This document shows, one piece after another, positions 19,002-31,107 of a stretch of DNA of 64,000 bases (positions are counted from its first letter, which is position 1; every line of letters begins with the position of its first letter). A program made the position numbers and the translations under genes. The notes under the pieces were generated by a model. That model was given only the letters and a program-made list of their open reading frames with translations, was not told where the DNA came from and searched no databases. Source of the stretch: Burkholderia sp. Nafp2/4-1b (GTDB lineage Bacteria; Pseudomonadota; Gammaproteobacteria; Burkholderiales; Burkholderiaceae); contig NZ_ML058606.1 of NCBI RefSeq assembly GCF_003635165.1, forward strand, positions 248,001 to 312,000, given 5' to 3'.

Positions 19002-20423
19002 TCAGCGCAGGACCTTGCCGGGATTCATCAAGCCGCGCGGATCGAGCGCGGTCTTCAGCGTGCGCATCAGCGCCGTTTCGACCGGCGACTTGTAGCGCTG
19101 CGCATCGTCGATCTTCAGCTGGCCGATCCCGTGTTCCGCGCTGATCGTGCCGTGATGACGATGCACGTTGTCGTAGACGATGCGATTGACGGGCTCCTGG
19201 AATGCCGCGAGGAACGCCTTCGGATCGCCGCCTTCGGGCGTCTGCACGTTGTAGTGCAGGTTGCCGTCGCCCAGATGCCCGAACGTGACCATCCGCGCGC
19301 CGGGTGCGGCCTGCTGGATCGCCGCGTCGGTTTCGTCGATGAAGCGCGCGATCGACGAGATCGGCACCGCGATGTCGTGCTTGATGTTGAGCCCTTCGTC
19401 GGCCTGCGCGAGCGGGATGTGTTCGCGCAGGTCCCAGAACGCGCGCGACTGCGCGAGATTTTCCGCGACCACCGCGTCGACCACGAGCCCGGCCTCGAAC
19501 GCCTCTTCCATCAGCTTCTCGAACAGCGCGCGCGCATGCGTGTCGCTCTCGTTGTCCGACAGTTCGAGCAGCACCGTCTGCGCATGCGTGCGATCGAACG
19601 GGTAGCGCAGCTGCGGATAGTGCTTGCCGACGAGCTGCATGCAGAAGTCCGACATCAGCTCGAAACCCGTCAGCAGCGGGCCGGCCGCGCGCTGCGCGAG
19701 CGCGAGGAAGTCAAGCGCCGCATGCGGCGACTCGAGCGCGGCCAGCGCGGTGACCTGCGCGGCCGGCAGCGGATGCAGCTTCATCACGGCGGCCGTGATG
19801 ATCCCGAGCGTGCCTTCCGCGCCGATGAACAGGTCGCGCAGGTCGTAGCCGGTGTTGTCCTTGCGCAATCCGCGCAGGCCGTCCCAGATTTCGCCCTGCG
19901 GCGTGACGACCTCGAGCCCGAGGCACAGCTCGCGGGCGTTGCCGTAGCGCAGCACCGCGGTGCCGCCCGCGTTGGTCGACAGGTTGCCGCCGATCGTGCA
20001 GCTGCCTTCGGCGGCGAGACTCAGCGCGAACAGCCGGCCGCCTTCGCGGGCGCGCGCCTGCACGTCGGCGAGGATCACGCCGGCTTCGACGGTGATCGTG
20101 TTGTTGTGCGGATCGAGCGCGCGCACGCGGTTCAGGCGCGCGAGGCTCAGCACGGCCTGGCCGCCGCTCGGGTCGGGCGTCGCGCCGCCGGCGAGGCCCG
20201 TGTTGCCGCCTTGCGGCACGAGCGCGACGCCATGCGTGTTCGCGAGCCGGACGACGGCGGCGACCTCGGCTGTATCGGCCGGTTTCAGCACCGCGCACGC
20301 GCTGCCGTGGTAGCGGCGGCGCCAGTCGGTCAGGAACGGCGCGGTGTCGTGCGGATCGGTCAGCACGTAGGGGGCGCCGAGCGCGTCGCGGCAGGCGGAT
20401 ACGAAGGCTTCGGAGGAAATCAT
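19002..20423 (-). CDS. FAD-linked oxidase, D-lactate / D-2-hydroxyacid dehydrogenase type
   Basis: A 473-residue flavoenzyme of the VAO/GlcD family. The PCMH-type FAD domain occupies about residues 40-220 (VPQGGNTGLAGGATPD and EGSCTIGGNLSTNAGGTAVLRYGN are the pyrophosphate-binding segments). The C-terminal cap domain carries TFGHLGDGNLHYN and ends SAEHGIGQLK ... DPRGLMNPGKVL, the pattern of D-lactate and D-2-hydroxyglutarate dehydrogenases. There is no Fe-S domain, so it is not GlcF- or YdiJ-like. ATG 20423 starts the family N-terminus and follows the DUF2069 frame by 20 bp. The exact hydroxyacid is unknown. Confidence 0.92.
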   Translation of the reverse strand: MISSEAFVSACRDALGAPYVLTDPHDTAPFLTDWRRRYHGSACAVLKPADTAEVAAVVRLANTHGVALVPQGGNTGLAGGATPDPSGGQAVLSLARLNRVRALDPHNNTITVEAGVILADVQARAREGGRLFALSLAAEGSCTIGGNLSTNAGGTAVLRYGNARELCLGLEVVTPQGEIWDGLRGLRKDNTGYDLRDLFIGAEGTLGIITAAVMKLHPLPAAQVTALAALESPHAALDFLALAQRAAGPLLTGFELMSDFCMQLVGKHYPQLRYPFDRTHAQTVLLELSDNESDTHARALFEKLMEEAFEAGLVVDAVVAENLAQSRAFWDLREHIPLAQADEGLNIKHDIAVPISSIARFIDETDAAIQQAAPGARMVTFGHLGDGNLHYNVQTPEGGDPKAFLAAFQEPVNRIVYDNVHRHHGTISAEHGIGQLKIDDAQRYKSPVETALMRTLKTALDPRGLMNPGKVLR

Positions 20424-20443
20424 CACGTTCGGTCGCGTAAGGG

Positions 20444-23272
<2,829 letters not shown>

Positions 23273-23430
23273 GGCCGTCTCCTCGGGCCGCCGTTCATGC
23301 GGTCATTGTGCGGCGGGCGGCCGGTGTCCGCAAGCGGGGCGGCCGCGCCGCGCGGGGCCTGAGCTTTCCTTTTGACAGGCTTTCCGATACGATCGAAAGC
23401 GGATTTGCATTCAAGCATGAGGGGACTACG

Positions 23431-23886
23431 ATGCGCGTCAGCGATATTCTGAAAGTGAAGGGCAACACGCTGTTTACGGTGACGCCCGATAAGCCGCTGC
23501 GCGAAGCGGTCGATACGATGGCCGAACACGATATCGGTTCGCTCGTCGTGATGGAGTACGGCGATCTCGTCGGGATGCTGACGTTCCGCGAAATCATCCT
23601 GCGCCTGCACGTGAACGGCGGCGCGATCGGCGACGTCCAGGTGCGCAAGGTGATGGACGAGCCGCTCACCTGCACGCCCGAAACCGACGTCAACGAAGTG
23701 CGCCGGATGATGCTCGAGCGCCACGCGCGCTACATGCCGGTGCTCGACAAGAAGGTGCTGATGGGCGTCATTTCGTTCTACGACGTCGCGAAGACGGTCG
23801 TCGAGGCGCAGAGCTTCGAGAACCGGATGCTGAAGGCGTACATCCGCGACTGGCCGGAATCGGAAGCCGAAGCGCACAAGCCGTGA
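23431..23886 (+). CDS. CBS-domain pair protein
   Basis: A 151-residue cytoplasmic protein made almost entirely of two CBS domains (about 5-62 and 72-130), the second introduced by VRKVMDEPLTCTPETDVNE. Such stand-alone pairs usually bind adenine nucleotides and act as energy sensors; the partner is unknown. GAGGGG precedes the ATG by 7 bases. A near-perfect intrinsic terminator at 23936-23970 ends the unit, so it is monocistronic. Confidence 0.92.
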   Translation: MRVSDILKVKGNTLFTVTPDKPLREAVDTMAEHDIGSLVVMEYGDLVGMLTFREIILRLHVNGGAIGDVQVRKVMDEPLTCTPETDVNEVRRMMLERHARYMPVLDKKVLMGVISFYDVAKTVVEAQSFENRMLKAYIRDWPESEAEAHKP

Positions 23887-23935
23887 CACGCATCGCGCCC
23901 GTTGCCATGACGCGCGGGCGCTGCCATCCGGCGCA

Positions 23936-23970
23936 CGGCGGCGCAGGTTCAGCCTGCGCCGCCGTTTTTT
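23936..23970 (+). terminator. Intrinsic terminator after the CBS gene
   Basis: A perfect 12-bp stem (23936-23947 with 23953-23964), a 5-base loop TTCAG and six T residues. Confidence 0.93.
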
Positions 23971-24028
23971 CAACAACAACACAACGAGGCCCGCGCAGCT
24001 TCGCCCAGACGATGCGCGCGTATTCCGC

Positions 24029-25963
24029 ATGAGCGATCACACGCAAGTCTCTTCCGCGTCGCGCGGCGAACGGCGCGCCCACGCGTCCCAGTTCGACCTG
24101 TTGCGCCAGCGTCGTTTCGCACCGTTCTTCACGACGCAGTTCCTGGGTGCGCTGAACGACAACGTGTTCAAGATCGGCTTCACGTCGCTCGTCACCTATC
24201 ACACAGCGCGCTTCTCCGGCGTCGATGCGAAGACGGCCGCGTTCCTGATTTCCGCGATCTTCATCCTGCCGTTCGTGCTGTTCTCGGCCACTTCCGGCCA
24301 GATCGCCGACAAATACGACAAGGCGACGCTCACGCGCTTCGTGAAGACCTTCGAGATCGCGCTGATGCTGGTCGGCGCGGCCGGTTTCGTCACGCACAGC
24401 GCGACGCTGCTGTATCTGTGCACGTTCATGATGGGGATGCACTCGACGCTGTTCGGCCCCGTCAAGTATTCATACCTGCCGCAGCATCTCGGCGATCATG
24501 AACTCGTCGGCGGCAACGGGCTCGTCGAGATGGGCACGTTCATCGCGATCCTGATCGGCACGATCATCGGCGGCGCGGCCGCCGGCATCGAAGGCGGCGG
24601 CGAGCGCGTGCTCGCCGTGAGCGTCGTCGTTATCGCGATCGCGGGGCGGCTCGTCGCGCAGCGCGTGCCGCCGACGCCGGCGCCGCAGCCCGATCTCGTG
24701 ATCAACTGGAACCCGTTCAGCGAGACGTGGCGCAACCTCGGGCTCGCGCGGCAGAACCGTACCGTGTTCCTGAGCCTGCTCGGCATTTCGTGGCTGTGGT
24801 TCGTCGGCGCGACGTTCCTCACGTCGTTCTTCAATTTCGCGAAGGACGTGCTGTCCGCGAGCCCCGATGTCGTCACGGTCCTGCTCGCGACGTTCTCGGT
24901 CGGCATTGGCCTCGGCTCGCTGCTGTGCGAGCGGCTGTCGCAGCGGCGCGTCGAGATCGGCCTCGTGCCGCTCGGCTCGATCGGCATCAGCGTGTTCGCG
25001 ATCGAGCTGTATTTCGCGAGCCGCTCGCTGCCGTCGCCCGGCCATCTGCTGTCGGTCGGCGAATTCCTCGCCGGCGCGCGCCACTGGCGCATCCTGGCCG
25101 ACCTGTTCCTGCTCGCGATGTTCGGCGGGTTCTACAGCGTGCCGCTGTATGCGCTGATCCAGAGCCGCAGCGCGCCGACCCACCGTGCGCGGATCATCGC
25201 CGCGAACAACATCCTGAACGCGCTGTTCATGATCCTGTCGGCGCTGATGGCGATGGGGCTGACCAAGGCCGGCGTCGACATCCCGGGCCTGTTCCTCGTC
25301 ACCGCGCTGCTGAATGTCGTCGTCGCCACGTATATCTACCTGCTCGTCCCCGAGTTCCTGCTGCGCTTCGTCGCATGGGTGCTCGTGCACACGTTCTACC
25401 GGATCCGTCTCGTGCATGCGGAGCGGATTCCGGAAGAGGGCGCGGCCGTGCTGGTGTGCAACCACGTGAGCTATGTCGATGCGCTCGTGCTGGCTGCCGC
25501 GAGCCCGCGGCCGATCCGCTTCGTGATGGATCACCGGATCTTCAAGACGCGCTTCGCGAGCTGGGTGTTCCGGCATGCGAAGGCGATCCCGATCGCACCG
25601 CGCCACGAGGATCCCGAGATGCTCGCGCGCGCGTACGACGCATGCGAGGCCGCGCTGAAGGACGGCGAGCTCGTGTGCATCTTCCCCGAAGGCAAGCTGA
25701 CCAAGACGGGCGACATCAACACGTTCCACCACGGCATCACGGAGATCCTCGGCCGCACGCCGGCGCCCGTGATTCCGATGGCGCTGCGCGGGCTGTGGGG
25801 TAGCTATTTTTCGCGTCATGCCGATGCGCGCATGCCGCGCCCCATCAAGCGCGGCGTGATGAGCCGGCTGACGCTCGCGGTCGGCGAGCCGATGCCGCCG
25901 TCAGTCGCGACGCCCGAGGTGCTGCAGGCGGCGGTGACCGAACTGCGCGGCGCGCGGAAGTAG
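24029..25963 (+). CDS. Fusion of LplT-like MFS transporter and PlsC-type acyltransferase
   Basis: A 644-residue inner-membrane protein. The first 430 residues form a twelve-helix MFS domain of the lysophospholipid transporter type (FLGALNDNVFKIGF, MGMHSTLFGPVKYSYLPQ). The remainder is a 1-acylglycerophosphate acyltransferase domain with HX4D at H479-D484 (NHVSYVD) and the substrate motif FPEGKLTKTG near 553. It resembles LplT joined to the acyltransferase half of E. coli Aas without the acyl-ACP synthetase domain. Predicted role: flipping and reacylating lysophospholipids (inference). Starts 58 bp after a strong terminator, so independently transcribed. Confidence 0.9.
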   Translation: MSDHTQVSSASRGERRAHASQFDLLRQRRFAPFFTTQFLGALNDNVFKIGFTSLVTYHTARFSGVDAKTAAFLISAIFILPFVLFSATSGQIADKYDKATLTRFVKTFEIALMLVGAAGFVTHSATLLYLCTFMMGMHSTLFGPVKYSYLPQHLGDHELVGGNGLVEMGTFIAILIGTIIGGAAAGIEGGGERVLAVSVVVIAIAGRLVAQRVPPTPAPQPDLVINWNPFSETWRNLGLARQNRTVFLSLLGISWLWFVGATFLTSFFNFAKDVLSASPDVVTVLLATFSVGIGLGSLLCERLSQRRVEIGLVPLGSIGISVFAIELYFASRSLPSPGHLLSVGEFLAGARHWRILADLFLLAMFGGFYSVPLYALIQSRSAPTHRARIIAANNILNALFMILSALMAMGLTKAGVDIPGLFLVTALLNVVVATYIYLLVPEFLLRFVAWVLVHTFYRIRLVHAERIPEEGAAVLVCNHVSYVDALVLAAASPRPIRFVMDHRIFKTRFASWVFRHAKAIPIAPRHEDPEMLARAYDACEAALKDGELVCIFPEGKLTKTGDINTFHHGITEILGRTPAPVIPMALRGLWGSYFSRHADARMPRPIKRGVMSRLTLAVGEPMPPSVATPEVLQAAVTELRGARK

Positions 25964-26258
25964 GAGGGGCGGGCCCGGCGCGGGATGATCGATTCGCGCA
26001 CCGGGCCGGGGTGACGGCTTCGAATCGACTGGTCCCCAACGCGATGCCGCGGGCCAGCGATCGCCGCACCAGCCTCGCACGTACCCCATCTGCCCCTATC
26101 CGCGACCAGTCCGCGTGGTCTGAACGGTTCACACGGCCCGCGTGCCCGGGACGGCTGGCATAATAGCGGTTTACCTTTTTTCTCGACCGGCAAACGAGCG
26201 GCCTGCCTGCGGCCCGGCAGCGCGTCGGTTCGGTCATTTCTCTTTGGGCGGTTCCATC

Positions 26259-27359
26259 ATGTCCGGCAATACCCTCGGCACGCTTTTCACTGTCACGACC
26301 TTCGGCGAATCGCACGGTCCCGCGATCGGCTGCGTGATCGACGGCTGCCCGCCGGGAATGGGCCTGACCGAAGCCGACATCCAGGTCGAGCTCGATCGCC
26401 GCAAGCCCGGCACGTCGCGGCACGTGACGCAGCGCCAGGAGGCCGACGAGGTCGAGATCCTGTCGGGCGTGTTCGAAGGCGTGACCACCGGCACGCCGAT
26501 CGCGCTGCTGATCCGCAACACCGACCAGCGCAGCAAGGATTACGGCAACATCGTCGAGACGTTCCGTCCCGGCCATGCCGACTACACCTACTGGCAGAAA
26601 TACGGCATCCGCGATTACCGCGGCGGCGGCCGTTCGTCCGCGCGCCTGACCGCGCCGATCGTCGGCGCGGGTGCGGTCGCGAAGAAGTGGCTGCGCGAGC
26701 GCTTCGGCGTCGAGGTGCGCGGCTACATGAGCGGCCTGGGCGAAATCGACGTGCCGTTCGTCGACTGGTCGTACGTGCGCGAGAACCCGTTCTTCTCGCC
26801 GAACGCGGCGATCGTTCCGGAGCTGGAAGCCTACATGGACGCGCTGCGCAAGGACGGCGATTCGATCGGCGCGCGCATCGACGTCGTCGCGTCGGGCGTG
26901 CCGGTCGGCTGGGGCGAGCCGGTGTTCGACCGGCTCGACGCGGACATCGCGAAGGCGATGATGAGCATCAACGCGGTGAAGGGCGTCGAGATCGGCGCGG
27001 GCTTCGACAGCGTCGCGCAGCGCGGCTCGGTGCACGGCGACGAACTGACGCCGGCCGGCTTCGTCGGCAACCACGCGGGCGGCGTGCTCGGCGGGATTTC
27101 GACCGGGCAGGACATCACCGTGTCGATCGCGATCAAGCCGACATCGAGCATCCGCACGCCGCGCCGTTCGATCACGAAGGCAGGCGAAGAGGCGACGGTG
27201 GAAACCTTCGGCCGCCATGACCCGTGCGTCGGCATCCGCGCGACGCCGATCGCCGAGTCGATGCTCGCGCTGGTGCTGATCGACCATGCGCTGCGCCATC
27301 GCGCGCAGTGCGGCGACGTCGAGACGTCGACGCCGAAGATCGGCGGCAGCGCGACCTGA
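26259..27359 (+). CDS. aroC: Chorismate synthase
   Basis: Final enzyme of the shikimate pathway: converts EPSP to chorismate with reduced FMN. The 366-residue protein shows the three family signatures: [18 protein letters not shown] near the start, GRSSARLTA in the middle and [17 protein letters not shown] near the end. ATG 26259 gives the standard N-terminus [20 protein letters not shown]; the longer frame to 26142 lacks family similarity. A CATAAT box at 26159-26164 may be its -10. Followed by a strong terminator. Confidence 0.98.
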   Translation: MSGNTLGTLFTVTTFGESHGPAIGCVIDGCPPGMGLTEADIQVELDRRKPGTSRHVTQRQEADEVEILSGVFEGVTTGTPIALLIRNTDQRSKDYGNIVETFRPGHADYTYWQKYGIRDYRGGGRSSARLTAPIVGAGAVAKKWLRERFGVEVRGYMSGLGEIDVPFVDWSYVRENPFFSPNAAIVPELEAYMDALRKDGDSIGARIDVVASGVPVGWGEPVFDRLDADIAKAMMSINAVKGVEIGAGFDSVAQRGSVHGDELTPAGFVGNHAGGVLGGISTGQDITVSIAIKPTSSIRTPRRSITKAGEEATVETFGRHDPCVGIRATPIAESMLALVLIDHALRHRAQCGDVETSTPKIGGSAT

Positions 27360-27418
27360 TCGCGATCCGCGCGGGCCGGCAAGCGCCGGCCCGACCGATA
27401 CGCGTGCACGATACGAAG

Positions 27419-27444
27419 CGGGGCGCCTGAGGCGCCCCGTTTTT
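27419..27444. terminator. Intrinsic terminator between aroC and the LacI gene
   Basis: A perfect 9-bp GC stem (27419-27427 with 27431-27439), loop TGA, then five T. It serves aroC on the plus strand and abuts the stop of the convergent LacI gene. A second GC hairpin lies at 27373-27392. Confidence 0.9.
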
Positions 27445-28517
27445 CATTGAGCCGCAGACGCCGGCGGCGGCGCGGCCGATTCGCGCACCCGCAGTTCGGG
27501 CAGTACCGCGCAACCGGGCCCGGCCTTGCCGTTCTCGAGCGCGTCGAGCAGCGCGTGCGCGGCCTGGCGCCCGATCGCGGCGGTGTCGACCCACATCGTC
27601 GTCAGCGACGGCCGGATTTCGCGCGCCAGCGCGACGTCGTCGAATCCGGTAATCGACAGTTGCGACGGCACCTCGAGGCCCAGCGCCTGCGCTTCGAGCA
27701 GCGCGCCGAGCGCGAGCGCGTCGTTCCCGCATATCACGGCGGTCGGGCGCGTCGGCCCGCTGTCGGCAATCGCGCGCAGGCTCGCGCGCCCGAACGCGAT
27801 CGTGGCGGGGCCTTCATGCTGGTGCACCGGGCGTACCGCCAGCCCGCGCGCGGCCAGCGTGTCGTGAATGCCGCGCAGACGGGCCTGCACGCGGTCGTTG
27901 TTCGCGGAAGGCTGCATGATGACCGCGAAATCGCGATGGCCGAGGTCGAGCAGGTGCGTCGTCAGCCGCGCGAATGCCGCCCGGTTGTCGAAACCGATGC
28001 AACAGTGCGGGCTGTCGTCGCGATACGCATAGGTCACGACATACGGCACGCGATGCAGGTCGAGCAGTTCGAACACTTCGGGCGGATGCGCTTCGCCGAC
28101 CAGCGACAGCGCCTCGACGCCGCGCGACAGCATCGCGCGCACCTGCGCGAGCGCCTGCGCCGGATCGTAATTCGAGCAGCCGAGGAAGAGCGTGATGCCG
28201 TGTTCGGCCATGACCGCCTGCATGCCGGCGACCTGCGATGCGAACACCTGATCGTCGAGCGTCGGGATGATCGCCCCGGTGATGTGGGTGCGCGTGGACG
28301 CGAGGGCGCGGCCGGCCGCGTTCGGGATCCAGTTCAGCGCGCGGGCGGCGTCGCGCACGCGCTGCTGCACGTCGGCCGACACCTTGCCGGGTTCGTTGTA
28401 CACGCGCGAAACGGTCGCGGTCGACACGCCGGCGAGTTTCGCGACATCGCCGAGCACCGACCGGCCGCTGCCACGGCGTGCGCGCGCCGGGCCGCCATTG
28501 GAAGGGGGCGTGCTCAT
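27444..28517 (-). CDS. LacI-family transcriptional regulator
   Basis: A 357-residue repressor. The LacI helix-turn-helix (LGDVAKLAGVSTATVSRVYNEPGKVSADVQQRV) spans residues about 22-55, followed by the hinge helix and a periplasmic-binding-protein-like effector domain. It is divergent from a kinase-transporter-aldolase operon, and two LacI-type operators lie between them (28630-28643 and 28741-28754), so local control of that operon and autoregulation are likely. The inducer is unknown, presumably the sugar or sugar acid the operon handles. Confidence 0.93.
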   Translation of the reverse strand: MSTPPSNGGPARARRGSGRSVLGDVAKLAGVSTATVSRVYNEPGKVSADVQQRVRDAARALNWIPNAAGRALASTRTHITGAIIPTLDDQVFASQVAGMQAVMAEHGITLFLGCSNYDPAQALAQVRAMLSRGVEALSLVGEAHPPEVFELLDLHRVPYVVTYAYRDDSPHCCIGFDNRAAFARLTTHLLDLGHRDFAVIMQPSANNDRVQARLRGIHDTLAARGLAVRPVHQHEGPATIAFGRASLRAIADSGPTRPTAVICGNDALALGALLEAQALGLEVPSQLSITGFDDVALAREIRPSLTTMWVDTAAIGRQAAHALLDALENGKAGPGCAVLPELRVRESAAPPPASAAQ

Positions 28518-28629
28518 CGGCGATACCCGGCCGGAACGGTCGCGCGGGTTGCGCAGGTTCTCAAAAGCGCCATCGTTTACCCTCGATTCCTCGTGGTCCT
28601 GCTTGCATTCCCGGCATCGCCTGTGAGAA

Positions 28630-28643
28630 TGTAAGCGCTATCT
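28630..28643. promoter_or_regulatory. Partial LacI-type operator
   Basis: TGTAAGCGCT followed by a degenerate half. It shares its left half with the operator at 28741. 113 bases upstream of the LacI start, so a candidate autoregulatory or looping site. Confidence 0.45.
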
Positions 28644-28740
28644 TGATGTCAGTCCGTATTATGTCAGACACCCGTTCCGCCCGCATCACCGGGAAATTTT
28701 CGTCGATTCCAGCCTTGTCGGCCATTTTGTTTGTCGTAAA

Positions 28741-28754
28741 TGTAAGCGGTTACA
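28741..28754. promoter_or_regulatory. LacI-type operator upstream of the kinase gene
   Basis: TGTAAGCGGTTACA matches the LacI-family form TGTAANCGNTTACA exactly and is palindromic except for its centre. It ends 4 bases before the kinase ATG at 28759, so a bound repressor would block transcription of the operon. Confidence 0.7.
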
Positions 28755-28758
28755 TTCA

Positions 28759-29688
28759 ATGATGGATCTCGCAAAATCACCGCGAATCGCGGTCGTCGGC
28801 AGCCTCAACGTCGACCTCGTCACGCACGCGCCGCGGCTGCCCGTGCCGGGCGAAACGCTGCTCGGCACGACGTTCCGGACCGTCCACGGCGGCAAGGGGG
28901 CGAACCAGGCAGTGGCCGCCGGGCGCCTTGGTGCGTCGGTGGCGATGATCGGCTGCGTCGGCAACGACGCGTTCGGCGCACGCCTGCACGACGCGCTGGC
29001 GGCGGAGCGCATCGACGTGACGCACCTGCGGCGGGTCGACGGCGAGGCAACCGGCGTCGCGACGATCACCGTCGATGCGCACGGGGCGAACAGCATCGTC
29101 GTCGTGCCCGGCGCGAACGCGTGCCTCGATGCCGCATCGATCGACGCGGCGCGCGACGTGATCGCCGGCGCGGCATTGATGGTGTGCCAGCTCGAGGTGC
29201 CGATCGAGACCGTTGCGCGCGCAATCGGCAGCGCCATCGCACATCGCACGCCAGTGTTGCTCAATCCGGCGCCCGCACGGCCGCTGTTCGATGCGCTGCT
29301 GGCCCGGATCGACTACCTCGTCGTCAACGAGACGGAAGCGGAGTCGCTGACCGGCATCGCGGTCGGCGACGACGCGTCAGCGGTGCGCGCGACGGATGCG
29401 TTGTGCGCGAAGGGCGTCGGCAACGTGCTGGTCACGCTCGGCGCGCGCGGCGTCTGCTGGCGCGGCAGCGCAGGGCACGGCCGCCATCGCGCGGTGGCGG
29501 TGGCGGCGGTCGATACCACGGCTGCCGGCGATACCTTCGTCGGCGGGTTCGCGGCCGCCCGCGCGGGCGGTGCGTCGATGGACGACGCCATCGCATTCGG
29601 CCAGCGCGCGGCCGCGATCAGCGTGACGCGTTACGGCGCGCAGACGTCGATTCCGACCCGCGAAGAAGTGGTAGGCATGGCCGGATAG
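28759..29688 (+). CDS. Ribokinase-family (PfkB) sugar kinase
   Basis: A 309-residue PfkB kinase with signature 1 (GGKGANQAVAAGRLG, about 44-58) and signature 2 (DTTAAGDTFVGGF, about 252-264, catalytic Asp258). GSLNVDLV near the N-terminus is typical of ribokinases. The neighbours are an MFS importer and an aldolase, not rbsABC or a nucleoside hydrolase, so a substrate other than ribose (for example a deoxy-sugar or sugar acid) is possible. Two ATGs (28759, 28762) lie in tandem. The operator overlaps the ribosome-binding region and no strong Shine-Dalgarno is visible. Confidence 0.88.
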   Translation: MMDLAKSPRIAVVGSLNVDLVTHAPRLPVPGETLLGTTFRTVHGGKGANQAVAAGRLGASVAMIGCVGNDAFGARLHDALAAERIDVTHLRRVDGEATGVATITVDAHGANSIVVVPGANACLDAASIDAARDVIAGAALMVCQLEVPIETVARAIGSAIAHRTPVLLNPAPARPLFDALLARIDYLVVNETEAESLTGIAVGDDASAVRATDALCAKGVGNVLVTLGARGVCWRGSAGHGRHRAVAVAAVDTTAAGDTFVGGFAAARAGGASMDDAIAFGQRAAAISVTRYGAQTSIPTREEVVGMAG

Positions 29689-29745
29689 ATTCCGCGACGA
29701 CGGAACGATGGGCCGGCACCCATTCATGACATGGAGACAAACGCA

Positions 29746-31065
29746 ATGAACGAGAACCAGGCAGTACCCAGTGCGCCGCCACGGATCCGGCGCGGACAAC
29801 GCATCGCGCTCGCCCTGCTGATGGTGAGCGGGATCGTCAACTATCTCGATCGCGGCACACTGGCCGTCGCGAGTTCGGCCATCCGCCACGACCTCGGGCT
29901 GTCGCTCTCCGAGGTGGGCCTGCTGCTGTCGGCATTCTCGTGGAGCTATGCGTTGTGCCAGTTTCCGGTCGGCGGACTCGTCGACCGGATCGGCCCGCGC
30001 CGGCTGCTCGGCATCGGGCTGATCGTGTGGTCGTTCGCGCAGGCCGCGGGCGGCATCGTTTCCACGCTCGGCTGGTTCATCGTCGCGCGCATCGTGCTCG
30101 GCATCGGCGAGGCGCCGCAGTTCCCGTCGGCGGCGCGGGTCGTGAGCAACTGGTTTCCGCTGCGAGCACGCGGTACGCCGACCGGCATCTTCAACGCGGC
30201 ATCGCCGCTCGGCACCGCGCTCGCGCCGTTGCTGCTGGCGGTGGTCGTCGCATCGTTCCACTGGCGCTGGGCGTTCATCGCGACGGGGGCGCTCGGTCTC
30301 GTCGTCGCCGTCATCTGGTTCGCGCTGTACCGCGATCCGGCGCGTCCGGAGTTGACCGCGGCGGAACGCGCGTATCTCGATGCCGATGCGCAGACGAGCG
30401 TCGCGGCGCCCAAGCTGACCTTCGCCGAGTGGCGCAGCCTGTTCTCGCACGGCACGACCTGGGGCATGCTGATCGGATTCTTCGGTTCCGTGTATCTGAA
30501 CTGGGTCTATCTGACGTGGCTGCCGGGGTACCTGACGATGGAGCGCCACATGAGCCTCGTTCGCACCGGGTTTGCGGCCTCGGTGCCGTTCCTGTGCGGG
30601 TTCGTCGGCTCGCTCGTCGCCGGCTGGCTGTCGGATCTGGTCACACGCCGCAGCAGTTCGCCGGTCGTGAGCCGCCGCAACGCGGTGGTCGTCGCGATGC
30701 TCGGCATGGTCGCGTTCACGATTCCGGCCGCGCTCGTGCAGAGCAACACGGTCGCGCTCGCGTGCATTTCGGTCGTGATCTTTCTCGCGAATGCGGCATC
30801 GGCCTGTTCGTGGGCGCTCGCGACGGCTGCCGCGCCGCCGAGCCGCATCGCATCGCTCGGCGCGATCCAGAATTTCGGCGGTTTCATCGGCGGGGCGCTC
30901 GCGCCGATCCTGACCGGGGTCATCGCGCAGAAGTGGTCGTTCGTGCCGGCGCTGCTGACGGCCGCGGCCATTGCATTCGCCGGGGCGATGGCCTACCTGC
31001 TGCTGGTTCGCAAGCCGATTCCCGAGCAGTCCGCGAGTGCCGCGCCCGGCGTGCTGCCGGCCTGA
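29746..31065 (+). CDS. MFS transporter, anion:cation symporter (ACS) family
   Basis: A twelve-helix importer of 439 residues. The motif IVNYLDRGTLAVASSAIRHDLGLSLSEVGLLLSAFSWSYALCQFP is the hallmark of the ACS family, which takes up sugar acids such as glucarate, galactonate and hexuronates. It sits between the kinase and aldolase genes and so is probably the uptake step of this pathway. ATG 29746 was preferred over 29731 because GGAGA (29733-29737) is correctly spaced before it. The substrate is inferred only to class. Confidence 0.9.
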   Translation: MNENQAVPSAPPRIRRGQRIALALLMVSGIVNYLDRGTLAVASSAIRHDLGLSLSEVGLLLSAFSWSYALCQFPVGGLVDRIGPRRLLGIGLIVWSFAQAAGGIVSTLGWFIVARIVLGIGEAPQFPSAARVVSNWFPLRARGTPTGIFNAASPLGTALAPLLLAVVVASFHWRWAFIATGALGLVVAVIWFALYRDPARPELTAAERAYLDADAQTSVAAPKLTFAEWRSLFSHGTTWGMLIGFFGSVYLNWVYLTWLPGYLTMERHMSLVRTGFAASVPFLCGFVGSLVAGWLSDLVTRRSSSPVVSRRNAVVVAMLGMVAFTIPAALVQSNTVALACISVVIFLANAASACSWALATAAAPPSRIASLGAIQNFGGFIGGALAPILTGVIAQKWSFVPALLTAAAIAFAGAMAYLLLVRKPIPEQSASAAPGVLPA

Positions 31066-31107
31066 GCATCGCGGCTGCACCGCAATTACTGAAGCAAGGA
31101 GAGACAG

